Shown piece by piece: positions 21,901 to 31,600 of a DNA stretch of 62,527 nt. A model generated the notes under the pieces. It saw only the letters and a list, made by a program, of their open reading frames with translations. It did not search any database and was not told where the DNA came from. The translations under genes were made by a program, and so were the position numbers. Positions within the stretch are counted from its first letter, which is position 1. Every line of letters starts with the position of its first letter. Source of the DNA: Aquimarina acroporae (GTDB lineage Bacteria > Bacteroidota > Bacteroidia > Flavobacteriales > Flavobacteriaceae); contig NZ_JALPRE010000023.1 of assembly GCF_023195925.1 (NCBI RefSeq), positions 1 through 62,527 on the forward strand, given 5' to 3'.

Positions 21901-24900
21901 CTATTTGATCCTTTTGAGTTTGCTTAAAATGCTCAACCGAAAAATTATTTTTAGTTAAAATACGCTGAACTACCTCTCCATCTACAGTTTCAAAAACTGT
22001 TCTAAAACTCTCATGTCGTTGAACTAATTCTTGAAATGCTAACTCTAATTTTGTGACATTAACTTTTCCTCGTAATGATGCCACCATTGGTATATTATAT
22101 GCCAAAGATTCCTTATCATACTGATGTAAGAAGTACATCCTTTTTTGTCCAGAAGAAAGTGGATAATATGATCTTTTATCTACCTTAGGGACTCTGGAAA
22201 AATGTATTGCTGTACAATGTTCAATTTCTTTGGCCAGCTCTTCAATATTTTTAATAGATACTAGTCTTTTGAGATTTATAGAAACCTGAAAAACCTCTTC
22301 TAACTTATTTTTTAAATAAATTAGGTTTAAAGAATTTCCTCCTAAATCAAAAAAGTCATTTGTAATCCCAATCTTATCTTCTTCGATCTTTAATATCTCC
22401 GAATATATTGTCACAAGTTCTTTTTGAATATCGTTCTCTGGTAGAACAATTTCATCTAAGAACAGATCATGTTTTGGTAGTGCTTTTCTATTTATCTTAC
22501 CACTAATAGTGTAAGGAAATGTATCTAACCACATGTAACTTTTAGGAATCATGTAATCTGGTAATTTCTCTAACAGAAGCTCTTTTAATGCTGATGTTTC
22601 TAGAGTATCAACTCCTTTTAAATATGCACAAAGTTGTTTGTTTTCATCTCCTCCTTGAACAATTACAAAAGCTTCTTCAACATTTGGGTGATTTTCTAGT
22701 ACACTTTCAATTTCTCCTGGTTCTATTCTAAATCCTCTTATTTTTATTTGGTTATCGATTCTTCCTAAATATTCTATCTGCCCCTGCTTATCCCATCTTC
22801 CTAAATCACCTGTTCGGTAACAATACTCTCCATTTATTGTAACAAATCGTTCTGAAGAAAGTTTTTCGTTATTAATATACCCTTTAGATACTCCTGCCCC
22901 ATGAATATATAGTTCTCCGGAAACTCCAATAGGAACATTCTTTTGATTACTATCGAGAATATAAATTTTGGTGTTTGCGATAGGACGACCTATAGGAATT
23001 GTCTTGTCTTCTATAGAAATTTTAGTTGCTGTACAAGCAACAGTTGCTTCCGTAGGACCATACTCATTAAAAATAGTTATGTTTGGATCTATATTTTTTA
23101 TAATCTCTAGGTGACTCTTTTTTAACTGTTCTCCGCCACAAATAAGAGTTTTAATATAAGTTTGTTTACCATCTAATCCTTTAAGTAAAGTCACATGAGA
23201 TGGGGTAAGCATTAATGTATCTATCTCTGGATTGGTGAAAGACTCTTCCAGTAGTTGATCCATGTCTTTATCCTCGTTTCCGATGAATAATTTTTTCCCT
23301 CTTGTCAAACTTGTAAAAGTTACGGTTACAGACAAATCGAATGACATAGAACTAAGTAAGGCCCAATGTCCTTCATCTTTATTTTCGAAGTAAAAATTAT
23401 TCCCCCAAGCGATGAAATTATAAAGATTCGCATGAGAAATCATACAACCTTTTGGTCTACCTGTTGATCCAGAAGTATATAAAACATAGGCTAGATTTTG
23501 TGTAGAAACCATTGGTAGCTTTAACGCCTCTGTTTCATCATCAATTTTTGAGAATTGGTCTATATTTATTACCGAATAGGCATCTAACCCTGATATTTTC
23601 TCATTGATATTAGTTACAATAATGGAACTCTTGGTTTCTTCCATCATATGCGTAATTCTTGAACTCGGTAACATAGGGTCTATCATCATATATCCTGCCC
23701 CAGTCTTGAGAATAGAAAAAATAGTGATGAACATCTCAATAGACTTTGTCATTCTAATTGCGACAACATCGTCTTGTTTTATTCCTGATTTAAGTAAATG
23801 TTTCGCCCAACGAGAAGACAACACATCTAACTCTTCATATGTAAGTTTTTCATTCTCAAAAATAAGAGCCGTCGCATCTGGAGTCTGCTGTACATGTTCA
23901 TTAAATAAACCTAATACAGTAATATCACTACCAAAGTTTTCTTTTGTTGTATTAAAATCAACAACTATTTGCTTCTCTTCTTCTTTGGTTAGGTAATTTA
24001 GGTCTTTAACATATTCTGTCTCCTCCAATATACTTGTTAATAATGTCTCTAGATGCCCTTGAATGCTGGAAACAACCTCATCAGAAAGTAACTCATCATT
24101 GTATAGAAGTACAATCCTTAATTGATTTTGATAAGAATACACATCTAAAGTACATGTATAGTTGGTATCCGTATCTCCTTTTAAATTATCCATAGTTAGA
24201 GGTCTATCGACATTTGATGACAATTCAGTATCTATATAATTTTGAAATGACATTATTGTGTCAAATAAAGAACCTTTTACTTCGCTCTGATTTTCTATAG
24301 TATTCAGTGAAAAATATCCGTACTCTTCTCTGCTAATAGTATGCTGTTTTTGTAATTCTTGTAACCAATCTGAAACTTTATCATTTTCGTCAATAGTACT
24401 ACAAACCGGAATTGTATTCATATATAACCCAGCTTTGGAATCTATACCATTATGTCTTAAGTTTCTTCCAGATATAATGTTACCAAAAGCAACTGTTTCA
24501 TTGGTAGTATACTTTGAAAGCAGATAGGACCATGCTCCTTGAACTAATGTATTTTCGGTAATTCGGTATTTCTTTGTTATTTCTTGAATTGGACCCTCAA
24601 CGGTAAATTCGACTTTTTTATTACCAAACCTCTTATTTCTCAATGAATCATTGGTAACAAAAGGCAGATATGTTGATGATGACAATCTAGAAAGATACGT
24701 TGACCAAAACGAAACTCCTTCGGTTTCATTAAATGTAGTAATGTGTCGAAGGTGATCTCCAAATTCATCAAGAGTCAATTTTGGGGTGGGTGTACCTGAT
24801 TCTAACTGCACATAGTAGTTATAAAAATCTTTCATTAAATTTTGCACAGACCATCCATCTAAGATGATATGGTGATGCGTAAATACAAACCTTGTGCATC

Positions 24901-25573
24901 TGTTTCCTAGATCAATAAGATGAATGCGAAATAGTGGTGCTTTATCAAGAGAAAACCCTTTTTCTAAATCTTGTTTTAAAAAGCTATCAAACTTAGTCTC
25001 AATATTGGCAGGGTCTACTTCGCTATAATCTAGTTCACTAATTGCGCATTCAACCTGAGCATAAACACACTGAACAGGAACGTCTAGACCTTTTGCAAAA
25101 ACACTCGTTCTTAAAACCGTATGCTTTTGTATTAAATATTTCCAGGTTTTCTCAAAATTATCTCTTGAAATTTCACCATTTAAATCACAATAAAACTGGC
25201 ATACGTAAGCAGATTCGTTATTATCATATAAATTATGATACAAAAAGCCTTTTTGCAATGGAGTTAGTGGATACAAATTAGATATTTTTCCTTGATGTAT
25301 TGGTAACTCCAAAAAGTTATTTAGCTTTTCATTTGATATTGTAGAAGGTAAACCAAAATCGCTTACGGTTTTTGTTCTATAGAAAGGGTTAGTTTTTTGG
25401 TTTTTCAGGAAAAAAATCAACTCCTTTTTATTGGACTTTATAACATCCAAAATATCCTCAGATAGTTGATGACCTACCTTTTTCTTTAATTTAATCTCAT
25501 CATTCTCAACAAATAGTTTGATCCCATTACTTATAAGAAGCTCGACTATATTGTTCATATTGTTACTTTCCAT
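15932..25573 (-). CDS. NRPS B (docking-C-A-T-C-A-T-C-A-T), three modules
   Basis: Synthetase of 3213 residues from the ATG at 25573. The frame stays open to 25654, but that start would overlap the previous gene by 50 nt. At 25573 the protein begins directly with a TubC docking domain like its neighbours, so I use it. Domains: docking (6-60); C1 (about 85-510, HHIILDGW near 236, a D-accepting style that fits the epimerase just upstream); A1 (YTSGSTG near 701); T1 (GGNSL near 1078); C2 (HHIVSDG near 1264); A2 (near 1730); T2 (near 2124); C3 with HHIVSDQ near 2306; A3 (near 2778); T3 (near 3153). By-eye codes: A1 DLTMIGEVAK, A2 DAQDIAFVDK, A3 DLTKIGEVAK. A3 looks like Asn, A1 Asn/Asp-like with Met at position 278, A2 Gln/Glu-like. 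No release domain. Confidence 0.96.
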   Translation of the reverse strand: MESNNMNNIVELLISNGIKLFVENDEIKLKKKVGHQLSEDILDVIKSNKKELIFFLKNQKTNPFYRTKTVSDFGLPSTISNEKLNNFLELPIHQGKISNLYPLTPLQKGFLYHNLYDNNESAYVCQFYCDLNGEISRDNFEKTWKYLIQKHTVLRTSVFAKGLDVPVQCVYAQVECAISELDYSEVDPANIETKFDSFLKQDLEKGFSLDKAPLFRIHLIDLGNRCTRFVFTHHHIILDGWSVQNLMKDFYNYYVQLESGTPTPKLTLDEFGDHLRHITTFNETEGVSFWSTYLSRLSSSTYLPFVTNDSLRNKRFGNKKVEFTVEGPIQEITKKYRITENTLVQGAWSYLLSKYTTNETVAFGNIISGRNLRHNGIDSKAGLYMNTIPVCSTIDENDKVSDWLQELQKQHTISREEYGYFSLNTIENQSEVKGSLFDTIMSFQNYIDTELSSNVDRPLTMDNLKGDTDTNYTCTLDVYSYQNQLRIVLLYNDELLSDEVVSSIQGHLETLLTSILEETEYVKDLNYLTKEEEKQIVVDFNTTKENFGSDITVLGLFNEHVQQTPDATALIFENEKLTYEELDVLSSRWAKHLLKSGIKQDDVVAIRMTKSIEMFITIFSILKTGAGYMMIDPMLPSSRITHMMEETKSSIIVTNINEKISGLDAYSVINIDQFSKIDDETEALKLPMVSTQNLAYVLYTSGSTGRPKGCMISHANLYNFIAWGNNFYFENKDEGHWALLSSMSFDLSVTVTFTSLTRGKKLFIGNEDKDMDQLLEESFTNPEIDTLMLTPSHVTLLKGLDGKQTYIKTLICGGEQLKKSHLEIIKNIDPNITIFNEYGPTEATVACTATKISIEDKTIPIGRPIANTKIYILDSNQKNVPIGVSGELYIHGAGVSKGYINNEKLSSERFVTINGEYCYRTGDLGRWDKQGQIEYLGRIDNQIKIRGFRIEPGEIESVLENHPNVEEAFVIVQGGDENKQLCAYLKGVDTLETSALKELLLEKLPDYMIPKSYMWLDTFPYTISGKINRKALPKHDLFLDEIVLPENDIQKELVTIYSEILKIEEDKIGITNDFFDLGGNSLNLIYLKNKLEEVFQVSINLKRLVSIKNIEELAKEIEHCTAIHFSRVPKVDKRSYYPLSSGQKRMYFLHQYDKESLAYNIPMVASLRGKVNVTKLELAFQELVQRHESFRTVFETVDGEVVQRILTKNNFSVEHFKQTQKDQIDEILNDFIRPFDLTKSPLLRVGLISISEKEYVIICDTHHIVSDGITSNILLSDFIKLYNEENLEDINIQYKDYAVWQQDERQQEMLLNERNFWLNQFADDVPFTELPIDGARPATINYNGQNLKFSLNETKTKALKRLAQKENTTLFMVLLSVYNVLLSKLCNQEDVIIGTSVSGRPHADLEQIAGMFINTLALRNFPIGTKPFLEFLREVSSRAFDAFEHQNYPYEDLVDSLNLARDTSRHPLVSVMFEYFDLEESNFNSSDFVIEPLDYDAKVSKLDMTLRASEVDDEIELNFQYREDLFNAESIVKFVNYFEKIVDQIIEEPSRELKNFSVLQNSEYELLQTFNDTAITYDQGKSLVALFEEQVDRNPDRIALVSNGERLTYRDLDERSNKIANYLISRGVIPGNIVGLLFDRTADMLTSIWGVLKVGAGYLPLDINLPEGRIRYMLDQSRATFLLTQNVYLEAYSSYLPVEAIHSDSINSQSISRISFETEASDLAYCIFTSGSTGEPKGVMMTHKAVMNLVKGLQERVYSRYEDNYLKVSLLASFSFDASVQQIFGAFLQGHELYVVDEESRKDGVKLLEFYNDNNIDVSDGTPTHLGMLMDASKEGQKITSLSSWILAGEALSKALVNNFYNRFAETTQLYNFYGPTETCVDSTCFKVNRKELDLYDTIPIGKPLPNERAYVTDNYGGLVPVGTIGELCIGGDGLARSYVGQESLTSERFVSNWGGSENKVYRTGDMVRWLPDGNLEYHGRKDNQIKIRGYRIELSEIECQLLNISDIENGIVVVSENEKEKFLVAYYQAKDIIPVARLREFLSTLLPDYMIPSYFVHIKEFPRTITGKIDRRALPKPTITKQENHLEPNTELEKELARIYAEVLDLEVGIIGLNSNFFDLGGHSLKSVFLTNKINKSFNIKVALKDVIASPTIAHLNKLVLSATKKVKHLSIQSCEKREYYPLSPSQQQMFFLHEYNKDSKAYNIPMVVTLRGDVKKTRFEKAFQQLIERHSILRTSFEFVNENPVQRISDTVPFSVVDVVKKETIQDTINDFIRSFDLEKAPLWRVGLLKVSDQEHIMIMDTHHIVSDQVTNEILIKDLISLYKGEILPKPKIQYIDYIMWRLEEEQQTEINKQKDFWLEKFSEEVSKLELPFDYSRPEKSSEKGGKYEFTLNSSKVQQLKNIARSEKVTAYSVILTIYNIFLSKLSNQTDIVVGTPAVGREHDDLQNVTGNFINTLPIRNYLDTKKTFNDFLHQVQEGNAMALENQLFPYEELVGILNVENEADQNGLFNVFLDYRFENEGIDLKDTELEIVEYGTSNTLAKFDLLLSVLDTGNELSFSFTYSKDLFKESTIVRFSKYLKKIIDVVLLDVSKTVQDIDIVSEVEQKKLLVDFNNTEVNYPENETIIDLFKEQVRLYPEEDALIFEGKRLTYRELDSKSDDWALKLMDQGISPGEIIGIRMTRSIDMITAILAILKSGATYLTLDKALPGSRIIHMMEESGCAFIITNIDEQPEVLESYHWLQISELNESTIENTTRKLPEVDLDSLAYILYTSGSTGKPKGCMISHANLYNYISSSNEYYFESFDQGNWALMSSMSFDLSITAIFTSLTRGKKLFLCDEEKSIDQLLLESFNNKEIDTLKLTPTHLTILENLTIENTSVRTIICGGEALKNSHIQIVKNINEDIKVYNEYGPTEATVACTAIEVVLDDEITIGYPMANAKIRILDSDKKLVPIGVSGEIYIGGSGVSNGYINRPELTSEKFVTLDEERFYKSGDLGRWNIDGKIEYLGRIDNQIKIRGHRIEIGEIENILEQHLMIKQAYVTVQGNDENKQLLAYLSGYEQPKDEELKDVLSTLLPSYMIPSSFIWIKAFPYTKNGKIDQKALTNINVEKKETYTAPSNPIEENLVCLWAKILKKEENQIGVESSFIDLGGHSLNVIQLANSINKEFEIQIKLDDIFNGKTIRQLSEMITMKQWLENDSDEKGKREEILL

Positions 25574-25604
25574 TTTTAAAAACTTTGTATTAATGAATAA
25601 TGAT

Positions 25605-28600
25605 TTATATAGAGAAAATTTCAAAGTCTTCAACCTTCTCCTGGGCTTGCTCACCCATTTCTGATTCTAGTGTAAATTGTAGTATCTTTTCTAAGGCAAT
25701 TACATAGTTATCTGCCAATTCCTGAACTGTAGTTTTATTATAGCATTTCGCATCATACTTCCATTCCATGTGTAACTGACCGTCCTTAATTAGACTATCT
25801 ATTGATAATTTATGTTTATTAACATTACGATCGCCTATAGTATTTCCAGTATCCTCAATGGTTAGTTCAATTACATTCTCTCTTTCAGAAGTCCAACCAG
25901 TATCGAAGCTTCCTAAATAATTGAATGTTATATCTTCATAGAAGGCTGATAAATTAGACCTTATGATTTCAGACTTAGACTCGGTTCTTAACAAATTAAA
26001 TCCAATTCCTTTATTAGGAATACCCCTTAACATATCTTTGGTATCGGCGATTAACATCGCTATATTATTGACATTCTTAAGATTAAGACAAATGGGATAT
26101 AGACTTGTAAACCAACCTATGGTTCTGTTTATATCGGTATCCTTAAACAACTCTTCTCTACCATGTCCTTCCAGTCCAACTACTACTTTTGAGTCATTCA
26201 ACCAATCTGATAACGCCAAAGTAAGTGCACAAATAAGAATATCATTAATATTTGTTTGAAATGCACTATGAGCATCATGAATTAATGTTCTTGTTAAATC
26301 TGAAGGCAAGGATATTTGTATTTTATCGGTAGCATTATAATCTGCACTATCATTATTAATGATATCTACAGGTAATGGGTTATAATTTGATAAAACTTCC
26401 TTCCAGTAAATATGTTCCTTCTCTAAAATAGAAGAAGTGGCGTGGTCAATTAATTTTTTATTCCATTGTCTATATGAGGTCTGTTTTTCTGGCAACGCAG
26501 GTTTATCTCCAGAGATCTTTTGTTCTATCAAACTTGTTAAATCCTCAATAATAATTCTTTGGGAAACCCCATCAACCACTAAATGGTGCATCACGATTAA
26601 TAATCGATTATGCAAATCATTGTCTCCTGTCTCAAACCAAACTGCCTTTAAAACATTCCCCTTAAAAATATCTAAATCCTTTTGGTGGTTTTGACATCTT
26701 GCGGGAATCTGTTCAACTGATGACACTTCTTCTTGAATAACTTTAGGAATTCTGGAATTATAAGACTGTAAAGGGTAAATAGAATTCTCTATGCTATCAT
26801 AAGACATTCTTAATACATCATGGTATTTTACCAACTCTTCTAATGCAAAGTTTAGAACCTCTACAGTAACCGATTTTGAAACTTTAAACATCATCGATTG
26901 GTTATAATGACTAATGTCTTTATATCCTCTTTCAAAGAAGTGTTTCTGAATTGGATGAAGTTTAACTGGTCCAGATAAAACTCCTTTTTCCTGTAATGTT
27001 CCGGCACTCTCCTTGATGTAAGATACTATTTGTGAAATCGTCTGGTGATTAAATATATCTTTTACCTGAAAGTGTAAACCAACCGTTTTACATTTACTTG
27101 CAAGTTGAATCGCCTTAATAGAATCTCCTCCAAGTTCATAAAAATTATCATGAATACCTACTTTTTCTATTGCTAGAATCTCTTGCCAAAAGGAAGCCAG
27201 CTGCTGTTCTAACTCTGTTGTAGGTTCTACATAATTTGTATCAATTATCGGTAAGGGTAATGCCTTTTTATCGACCTTACCAGAATTGGTGGTAGGAAAT
27301 GAAGGCATTTGAACATAAGCTCTAGGAATCATATATTCTGGCAAATCTAATGCTAGCCTTTTTTGAATTTCTTTGCTACTAATTTCTTTGTCAGAAACTA
27401 TATATCCGATTAATTGCTTTTCTTCTTTTTCTCCTTCTTTTACGATTACAACAGAATGATTTACATCTGGTATCCTATTCAAAACAGATTCTATTTCTCC
27501 AATATGGATTCTAAACCCTCTTATCTTAACATGATCATCTTTTCTACCACAATATTCTAAATTACCATTAGACAACCACTTTGCTAGATCACCAGTGCGA
27601 TACACTGTATTTTCTCCCTCTACCCAGTTAGAGCAAAATTTAGAAAGGGTCAACGCTGTATCACCAATATAACCAGATGCTAATCCTTCTCCCGCAATAC
27701 ATAATTCTCCAATTGTACCAGGGGGAACTAAGTTTCCATATTTATCTGTGATATAAACTCGCTCATTAGGTAAAGGTCTACCAATTGGAATTTGATCATA
27801 CTGCTCTAGTTCATTTTGATCTACTTTAAAAGACGTGGTATCAACGCAAGTTTCTGTTGGACCATAAAAATTATATAATTGTGTGCTTCCTTTTGATTTT
27901 TCATAAAAGGTCTTTACTAAATCTTTAGACAATACCTCCCCAGCAACTATCCAACTGCTTAAAGAACTTAACCTACTTTTTTCGGTAAATGAGTCGGTAA
28001 AAAAGCGAAGGTGAGTTGGAGTACCATCTGACACATCTATATTATTTTGGTTATAAAACTTCAGTAGTTTTTCTCCATCTTTTCTAGTTTCATCGTCTGC
28101 AACGTATAAAGAATGCCCCATTAAAAGAGCTCCAAATATCTGTTGTATAGAGGCGTCAAAAGCATATGATGCTAATAGACAAACATTTAAAGTTTTATTT
28201 GGGTATGTATTGTATACTCTAGCTTTAAGTCCCTTAACTAAATTTAAAACACCTTTTTGTTGCATTACCACACCCTTCGGGGCTCCGGTCGATCCTGAAG
28301 TGAAAATCACATACATTACATCTTCCTGCGTAAGTTTTGGAAGTTCTAAAGATGAATTCTGGATATTAAGCTCTCGTAACTCAGAGACATTAACCAACTT
28401 GTTCGAGTCTAATTCTAGGTTAGGTTTTTCTACATTTGTTAAAATCAGTTTTGCATCACATTGATTTAACATGTAAGACTTTCTTGATTCAGGCAAATTT
28501 GTATCAATAGGGAAATAAGCTGCTCCTGTTTTGATAACCCCTAAAACAGATACTATAAAATCTAAAGATCTAGTCATCATAACACCAACCTTATCACCTC

Positions 28601-31600
28601 TTTCCACTCCAAGATGAAGAAGGTTTTTTGCCAAATTTGTAGACTTCTCATCTAGTTCTAAATACGTCAGGCTTTTCTCATTATACACCAATGCAACTTG
28701 ATTTGGTGTCGTTCTCACTTGCTCTGAGAATACTTCAATAACATTTTTACCATCTGTAATTGTTGGTTCTGAAGAATTAAATTCTTCCAATAATTTTGTA
28801 TAATCCTGTTCTGATAAAACATTTATATCCTTTAGGACAATAGACTCATTATTAATTATTTCATCAATAATAGATTCATAGTATTCAGCAAAGCGCTTCA
28901 CAGTATCCAATTCAAACAAACTTTTACGATAGTCTAGTGAGCATTGTTGAATTCCATTTTTTTCAACAATTCGAAGTGCTAAATCAAATCTTGCAAAAAA
29001 GTTTGAGTGTTCTAGTCTTGATAATTTAAAATCTGAAAGTTCTATATCAGACCAATCAAAATTGTGATATTCAAAAGTAATATCGAACAAAGGGTTGCTA
29101 TTCCCTTTTGATTTTAAATCGAGGTCACTCAATAGTTGATCAAAAGAATATTGTTCATTTGAAAGGCAATCAATAACATTTGTATTTACTTCTCTTAAAA
29201 ACTCGACAAAGCTTTTCTCCCCTTCTGGATATGAACGTAATGCCAATGTATTGATAAATAACCCTATTGAATTTCTCAACTCTTTTTTCCATCTTCCTAA
29301 AGTGGAAGTCCCTAATACAATATCTTCTTGATTTGACAACTTGGCAAGTAGCACATAAAATATTGTAAGAGTAAGTGTAGACATTGTTACCTGCTCCTTT
29401 TTGCACAAAGCTTGTAACTTCTCTTTTCTTTCCCCATGTATTTCAAAAACAAAGCTATTGCCCTCAGATTTATCTAAATCTCTATTGGTATAATCGTTTG
29501 GAAGCTTAATAGATTCTGGAAGTTCCGAGAACTGATCTAACCAAAACTTTTTCTGATCATTTGTATTTTTGTGTTCTTCAACAGTCTTTTCATAAACTAC
29601 AAAGTCTCTATACTGCAGCTTTAAGGGATCCAACGTTTCTTTTTTGCAAAGGGACTCAAATTCTCTTATTAGAATCTCGAATGAAGCAGCATCTATTACA
29701 ATATGATGAACATCAATAATTATTTTGCTGTAAACATCATTTTCCTTTTGAATTAGCACTCGAACCAATGGAGGTCTTGTCAGGTCAAAAGGTTTTATAT
29801 ATTCTTGTAATAAATTCTGAACATTTTTTTCTGTACTTTCTACAATTTGAATTTTAAAATCTACGTGATCGTGAACTTTTTGTACTGGTTCCCCGTCTTT
29901 TAATTCAAAAGATGTACGCAGAATTTCATGCCTTTCTATTATTTGCTTAAAAGCCTGTTCGCAAAGAGTTACATCTAGTTCGCCTTTTACTTCTAAAACA
30001 ACAGGAGTATTATATGATAACGAATTTTTGTCTATTTGATGATCTACAAATAGTCTTTTTTGAGTGTCAAATAAAGGATAGTATTCTCTATCTGGAATTG
30101 GTATAATACTACTTGGTTCTGCTTTACCAGCTTCAGTTATAAGTGCAACCTGATCTTGAAAATCGGTTTTTGTAAATAATGTTCTAACGTCAATTTGTAT
30201 ATCAAATGCTTCTTGAATTCTAGATGCCAAAATTCCTAATCCGATAGAACTTCCTCCTAAATAGAAAAAATTATCAGTTACACTAATATTATCAATTTCA
30301 AAAAAGTCTTCCCAGATCTTAACTAACGTTTTTTCGATATCTGTTGAAGGAGCAACATACTCTCTTTCTTCAACAAGGCTATCATTTTGATCTAAACTGC
30401 TAAGAATAACATCATAAGTTCCTTCAAGAAATTTCTTTCTAAGAACGTATCGTTGAATTTTACCACTTGTTGTCCTTGGTATTTTATCTACCATGACAAC
30501 TTCTTTTACTTGTATCCCAATACGATCATTAACGATTTTTTTGATCTTATTGGCTAAAAGAATAAAATCTTCAGTTAGTCCACTAAATTGCAGAAATATA
30601 TAAAGTTCATCTTCATGCTTTTTCTCATCAAAAATGTTACATGAAATCGCATGTTGAAATTGAATCTCTGGCAATTCTTCGAGCAACTTATCAAGATCGT
30701 TAGGGAAATAATTTTGCCCATTAATGATAATCATTTCCTTTTGTCTTCCTGTAATTACCAAATGATCCTCATGCAGAAAGCCTATATCTCCGGTGTTAAA
30801 CCAACCGTCTTTTGAAATAACCTTTGCAGAAGCTTCGGGATCATTATAATAACTTGATGTAATAGCAGGACTTTTTAATTGAATAATACCTAAAGTATCT
30901 TCGGGTAGCTCTTTATTATGTTCATCGGTTATTTTTATTTCAGTACCTAGAAATGATCCTAAATCTGCAAATGATGCTACATTTTCAGTCGTACTATCCT
31001 CAAATTTTATCCTGGTTCCTATACTCAATTCACCGCGGTCGATAAAAAACTCTTTAAGCCCAGCGTCTTCTTTGTAATATGCAGAAACACCTAATACAGC
31101 TTCGGCCAAACCGTATGCAGGGTTAATTGTATTTTGAGCTAAACCATATTTTTCGAAGACCTTTTCAAATTCTCTACACACTTCTATTGAAACTGGTTCT
31201 GCACTATTAATTAGAACTCTGAGTTTATCGAAAGACAAGTTTTCTAGATTTGCTCTTTCCAAATTTTTAAGTACGTGAACAAATCCAAAATTAGGAGATC
31301 CGGAAATCGTAATTTGTTCTTTTGATAAACTTTCTATCCATACTTCTGGTGCAGAAAGGAACAACATTGGAGACATCAGACATTGGTTTGCATTAACCAA
31401 TAATGGGAGTATATGAAAGAATATGAGTCCCATATCATGAGTTAATGGCATCCAACCAAGAAGTTTGTCTGCTTCTTGAATATTGAACTTATCCAAAGAA
31501 ACTCCAACATTGTATATTATACTTTCTTGGGTATTTGTTACTCCTTTTGGGGTACCGGTAGAACCTGAAGAGAATTGAATAAATACCAAATCAGAAGGAC

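Noticed and set aside
25574..25654. Longer N-terminus of NRPS B from 25654
   Set aside because: It would overlap the end of NRPS A by 50 nt and add a basic stretch ahead of the docking domain.
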